Shown here one piece after another: positions 60,615-64,000 of a stretch of 64,000 nt of DNA (position 1 is the first letter of the stretch; every line of letters begins with the position of its first letter). Both the position numbers and the translations under genes were made by a program. The notes under the pieces were generated by a model that was given only the letters and a program-made list of their open reading frames with translations, had not been told where the DNA came from and did no database searches. Source of the DNA: Saccharomycopsis fibuligera x Saccharomycopsis cf. fibuligera (taxonomy: Eukaryota > Ascomycota > Saccharomycetes > Ascoideales > Saccharomycopsidaceae). The DNA is taken from positions 124,001 through 188,000 of the forward strand of contig CP012820.1 in assembly GCA_001936135.1 (NCBI GenBank). The letters run 5' to 3'.

Positions 60615-61789
60615 CTAATCAATATTGGAATTCTTTTTAACGTAATCCCACAAACTTTTCAATAATCCATCAGGAAAGGTATATAAATCCATAGTGAATT
60701 CTCCTTCATCGACATCATTTTTCACATTCATATCAGGAGTGCGGTTGTCAGTAACCATTTGTACCACGGTTAATAAATTATCTTCGGTCAATTTAGTCAA
60801 TCCATATGCTAGCTTCTCTAAATCAATTGATCCTTTAACTGAACTGGTCTTTGGCTTTTTTGGTTTGGAGCTAGAGTCAGCCCCCGAAGCAGCACTACTG
60901 CCAGCATTTTTCCGTTTTTCACCAGCACCAGTGGCACCAGCACCAGTAGTACTAGATGGAGTTCCTGCAGATGCTAGAGCAGGACTATCTGGTCCACCAG
61001 CGGCACCAGGTGTTGCACTAGCACTACCGGCAGCATCACTTAGGGAAGGCACCGGACCAGTTTCTAAGAGCAATCTTGCCAAGTTTGGTTTATTGGTAGG
61101 AACATTAATTTGATGATCAGTGACGTATTTATTTTCTCTAAAATTTAAATCATGATTGATTTTACGTTCTCCACCGCCAACGAAATGCACAGCAATGATG
61201 AGATCAAACTCACCCCACCCTTGTTCTTCAATTTTGAATGGCGGTTTTTTGATTACACGAGTTGGGTTTTGAAACGTTGGATGTAAATGATAAGTTACCT
61301 TATCAAAAATGTTTGCTTGGACTTCTTTGCCCTTGGAGTTGACCATGGAAATTTCAATAGACCAGCCTCTCATTGGGAAACCTTCCTGAACTGGGGGAAT
61401 ATCTTTGAGGATATTTTGGATAGTTGTAACTCTGATTGTTCTGGTAACCTATTTTAGTCGTTAGTAAGATAATTTATATGATGCATATATATATAAAGTG
61501 AGGCGCTTGGTAGAAACTTATGGGTAGTATTAAGCATTCTCCATTTAATTAAGCTTCTTTAAAGTTGAAAATTAAGATTTCTGTTGCCCTATAATCCCAA
61601 GTAACAAAATTAGCAACGCTCGATATCACTGTAATCAAGGGATATAGTAAGTTGTTTGATGATATTGGCTTGATCAACGCGTTTTTAACACATATTGGTC
61701 AATTCCAAATAATATTATAAATACTTTAAAAAGCGCTTCTCAAAAGAAAAAAGAGAGAAAAAAAAGAGAAAAATACACACCTCAGACAT
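60615..61789 (-). CDS. TAF14: Taf14, YEATS-domain subunit of TFIID, TFIIF, Mediator and chromatin remodellers
   Basis: The coding sequence is complement(60615..61448 joined to 61781..61789), 280 residues. Exon 1 encodes MSE only; exon 2 starts VTRTIRVTT, matching the conserved N terminus. The YEATS domain (residues 1 to about 140) reads MRGWSIEI, IFDKVTYHLHPTF, EEQGWGEFDLII and HDLNFRENKYV, with the reader pocket for acyl-lysine on histone H3. A variable Ala/Gly/Ser/Pro linker follows, then a basic patch (KPKKPKT). The C-terminal ET domain reads GSIDLEKLAYGLTKL, VVQMVTDN and EGEFTMDLYTFPDGLLKSLWDYVKK. In S. cerevisiae Taf14 is also the third TFIIF subunit (Tfg3). Here it is divergent from TFG2. 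The linker is longer than in S. cerevisiae (244 residues total). Confidence 0.94.
61449..61780 (-). other. TAF14 intron (332 nt)
   Basis: On the minus strand: donor GTGTGT beginning at 61780, branch point TACTAAC at 61460-61466, acceptor TAG at 61449-61451. The donor is non-consensus (GTATGT expected), but the join gives the correct MSE-VTRTIR start, and the exon is open to its 5' edge. Confidence 0.85.
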
Positions 61790-62816
61790 TATTATGTATT
61801 TCTTTTGTGTCTTAGATTTTTATTCAGTTTATTTTAAATCCAATGACAGATTGAAATTCCTAGTAGTTTAGCCTGCCCTTGTTCAATTTAAATTAGCTTA
61901 TGTCAATGATATTGGTAGCTTGAACTTTGTATTTTTTTAAAAAATTTGCCTGTATTTTTAAAATATTCTTCACTAAGTATTATTGATTTGAATTGATATG
62001 TAGAATTCAGCAATAATGAGTTCGTGCAAAATGGATAACGAATATCAATTGATCGCTTAGTAGTTATTTCGTAGATTGATTGAAATGAATTGAATTGAAA
62101 TGAATTGAATTGAAAACGGCGTTTAAATACTGCAATGATGTACAAGAAAAACTATCTGCTGCAAGTAATGTATCTGATCTTTCAATGCGCAAGATTCGAG
62201 TGTGCCTCGTATTCTCACTGTACCTTGATTTGGTTATAGGTTTATCTATTTTATTTCTATTTTACTTTACGTTTTTTTCCTTTACTTTGTTCTAGTTGTT
62301 TTTTGCCCATTTTTGGCCATTCGTTTTTTCAATGGTTTTCTTTCTTGCCTATGCATATGGCATGTGATGTACCTATTCAGTAGGGAGAAAATATCCGTTA
62401 GTAGTTAGTGAATCATAGTAGATACCCATTGAAAAGCAACAGATAAATTAACTTCACATGATATATATATATATATCTCACCCATGAATCAATGGTAACA
62501 GGAACAAAAAATCGACGAGATGATTATTACAAAGGGAGCGAGACAAGAACAACAGACATCCATTCTCAACACCTTAGCCAATCACTTGGATCTCAATTGG
62601 GGTCTTCCTCTATTATTCATTGTTTTGCTTTTTATTTTGCGCTGTTATTCCGAGTTATTGTTTGCTCTTACTTCAGTAATCAATCTTGCGACTTATTCAA
62701 GTGAACCAACCCTTTGCCACTTGACACAACGAAATAACGACAAGAATATTATTTATCACATCATAGCATCTCATCCTGTTAGTGCTTTTCAATATTAATA
62801 ATTCAAACCGCTAACC
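61790..62816. promoter_or_regulatory. Divergent promoter TAF14-TFG2
   Basis: About 1 kb between the two start codons. A repeated AATTGAAATGAATTG-type motif lies near 62077-62116 and a (TA)n element at 62461-62476, about 345 bp before the TFG2 ATG. ATG frames at 62492 and 62520 lie in the likely 5' leader of TFG2; the second (92 codons) ends 18 nt before the TFG2 ATG. Confidence 0.5.
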
Positions 62817-64000
62817 ATGAGCGAAACACCCCCTCCACAGCAAGTAAAGAAAGAATTTAACAAGAATGAGGTTACCGATTTTAATGAAATTTACCGCAGT
62901 CAGCCACCGGATTCAGTGATTATTGATGGTAAAAAAGAATCTCTTAACTTGGACATCGTTAACGCATCGCGTCAAGTGTGGCTTGTAAAATTACCAAAAT
63001 TTTTAGCGGAAAAATGGAATAATATTGATGATATCAGTGGTCAAGATATTGGTAAATTACGTATCAAGCAAAATTCTAATGATTTGAAGTTCAAGTTGGT
63101 GTTAAATGAACTTCCAGTGGATGAAGATGTGGCTAATGGTTCAAGACGTCGAAAGCAAGAAGCTAGAGATGGTAGTGGTGATGAAACGGAAACTGGCACA
63201 AGTTTCGGAAATACTACAGGCACAAGTACAAGTGGCATAAAGCAAGAACATGATGCCGATTCAGTAGTGAAAAAGGAGAAAGTCAAAGAAGAACCAGATA
63301 ATCTCAAATTCGAGCAATTGAAAATGGAGAATAACGAATCTGGGATTCCAAGTGCTACGGATGGCAAGAAAAAACAAGTTGATTATTTTCAAAATTTACC
63401 TCACGAGTATGACTTGAGAGTCACCAATAAAGCAGTAAAGAATCAATTTGTATTCAGCGAGCAGAATTTAAACAATTTTGGCAAAAAAAATGGATCTACT
63501 GCCGACGGCAAGTCAGGAGCACAAGGATCAACATCAACATCAGGAAATTCTAACAAAAATAATAATAGCAATAGCAAGGATAAACCCAAGAAGCTTTCTC
63601 GCCAAAAGTTTTGGCAACAACAACAAAAATTGGGAATTAATAGGTACGTTCCATACGTGAAATCCATCCCGAAGAAGTCTGCTCTTGTTGGCACAATTTG
63701 CCACGAATGCTCAGTGACTCCATCCATTAGTGATCAGAATTACTCCAAAGTGCTAGCTGATCGTAAAAATCGGATTATCCAACGTCCAGATAAGCCAACT
63801 ATTCAAGTGCTTAAGGAAAACAGCGGTATTATCCAAAGATTCAGTGCACCATCGCTTAGAGGAGATGACGCAGATGCTTTCATTAGGGCCAACAAAGAAG
63901 GTAAAAATAAAGAAGGAAGAGCAATTAGAATGGAACGTAAAGAATTATTGGATTTATTATTTAAATTATTTGATGAGTATGATTACTGGAGTATGAAAGG
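62817..64000 (+). CDS. TFG2: Tfg2, small (beta/RAP30) subunit of TFIIF, partial
   Basis: The gene begins at ATG 62817 (MSETPPPQQ) and runs off the window after 394 codons. The N-terminal dimerisation domain is recognised by RQVWLVKLPKFLAEKWNNI and GKLRI; QFVFSEQNL and RYVPYVKSIPKKSALVGTICHECSV (by its key residues) are the conserved central part. The winged-helix DNA-binding domain starts near RMERKELLDLLFKLFDEYDYWSMKG at the window edge. An acidic and Ser/Thr/Gly-rich insert (about residues 105-175) and an Asn-rich one (about residues 230-255) interrupt the conserved parts, as in S. cerevisiae Tfg2. TFIIF binds RNA polymerase II and stabilises the preinitiation complex. The C-terminal end lies outside the window, so the length is unknown. 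Confidence 0.94.
   Translation, partial: MSETPPPQQVKKEFNKNEVTDFNEIYRSQPPDSVIIDGKKESLNLDIVNASRQVWLVKLPKFLAEKWNNIDDISGQDIGKLRIKQNSNDLKFKLVLNELPVDEDVANGSRRRKQEARDGSGDETETGTSFGNTTGTSTSGIKQEHDADSVVKKEKVKEEPDNLKFEQLKMENNESGIPSATDGKKKQVDYFQNLPHEYDLRVTNKAVKNQFVFSEQNLNNFGKKNGSTADGKSGAQGSTSTSGNSNKNNNSNSKDKPKKLSRQKFWQQQQKLGINRYVPYVKSIPKKSALVGTICHECSVTPSISDQNYSKVLADRKNRIIQRPDKPTIQVLKENSGIIQRFSAPSLRGDDADAFIRANKEGKNKEGRAIRMERKELLDLLFKLFDEYDYWSMK

Overview
The window is nuclear DNA of a budding yeast, most likely of the CUG-Ser1 (Candida/Lodderomyces) clade. Genes are compact and mostly intron-free. The few introns have yeast signals (GTAnGT-type donors, TACTAAC branch points, short distance to AG) and mostly lie next to the start codon. 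Proteins carry long Asn, Ser and Gln tracts. Several CTG codons fall where the protein family or an internal repeat expects Ser or another polar residue (in STE4, NUP145 and the sugar-acid dehydratase at 42685), so CTG codons are best read as Ser. The genus cannot be fixed from the sequence alone. No rRNA, tRNA, CRISPR array, or recognisable LTR or DNA transposon was found by eye.

Layout from left to right. 1-5017 is a long stretch without a convincing gene. PAM16 (minus, one-codon first exon) is followed by another 3.5 kb gene-free stretch. A minus-strand Zn2Cys6 regulator of the Ert1/Rds2/AcuK type and a minus-strand Asn-rich protein of unknown function come next. A three-exon CCCH zinc-finger gene (ZC3H3-like) is divergent from the Asn-rich gene. 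Calmodulin (CMD1, minus, one-codon first exon) and ENG1, a secreted GH81 endo-1,3-beta-glucanase, form a divergent pair. A GATA-type regulator with a short first exon follows on the minus strand. A 6.5 kb stretch (27.2-33.7 kb) then holds microsatellites and what looks like the decayed remains of a minus-strand leucine-rich-repeat gene.

The right half is denser. NOC3 (ribosome biogenesis), TUM1 (sulfurtransferase) and NUP145 (self-cleaving nucleoporin) come first. Next is a small catabolic-looking neighbourhood: an enolase-superfamily sugar-acid dehydratase (L-galactonate/L-fuconate type), a membrane-anchored or secreted endonuclease/exonuclease/phosphatase-family protein, and an IlvD/Edd-family sugar-acid dehydratase. 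A short broken coding region lies at 50.5-51.4 kb. Then come UBP15 (deubiquitinase), STE4 (G-beta of the pheromone pathway), TAF14 (minus) and TFG2 (plus, cut by the window end). TAF14 and TFG2 are divergent neighbours, and in S. cerevisiae both products are TFIIF subunits.

Most genes are housekeeping (mitochondrial import, calcium signalling, nuclear pore, transcription initiation). The most notable observations are the two unrelated sugar-acid dehydratases around a secreted hydrolase, the extreme first exons, the 41-nt microexon that completes a zinc finger, the TFIIF gene pair, the direct evidence for CUG-Ser decoding, and the decayed LRR-like locus. I found no clearly new biological system; the dehydratase neighbourhood is the closest candidate for an uncharacterised pathway.
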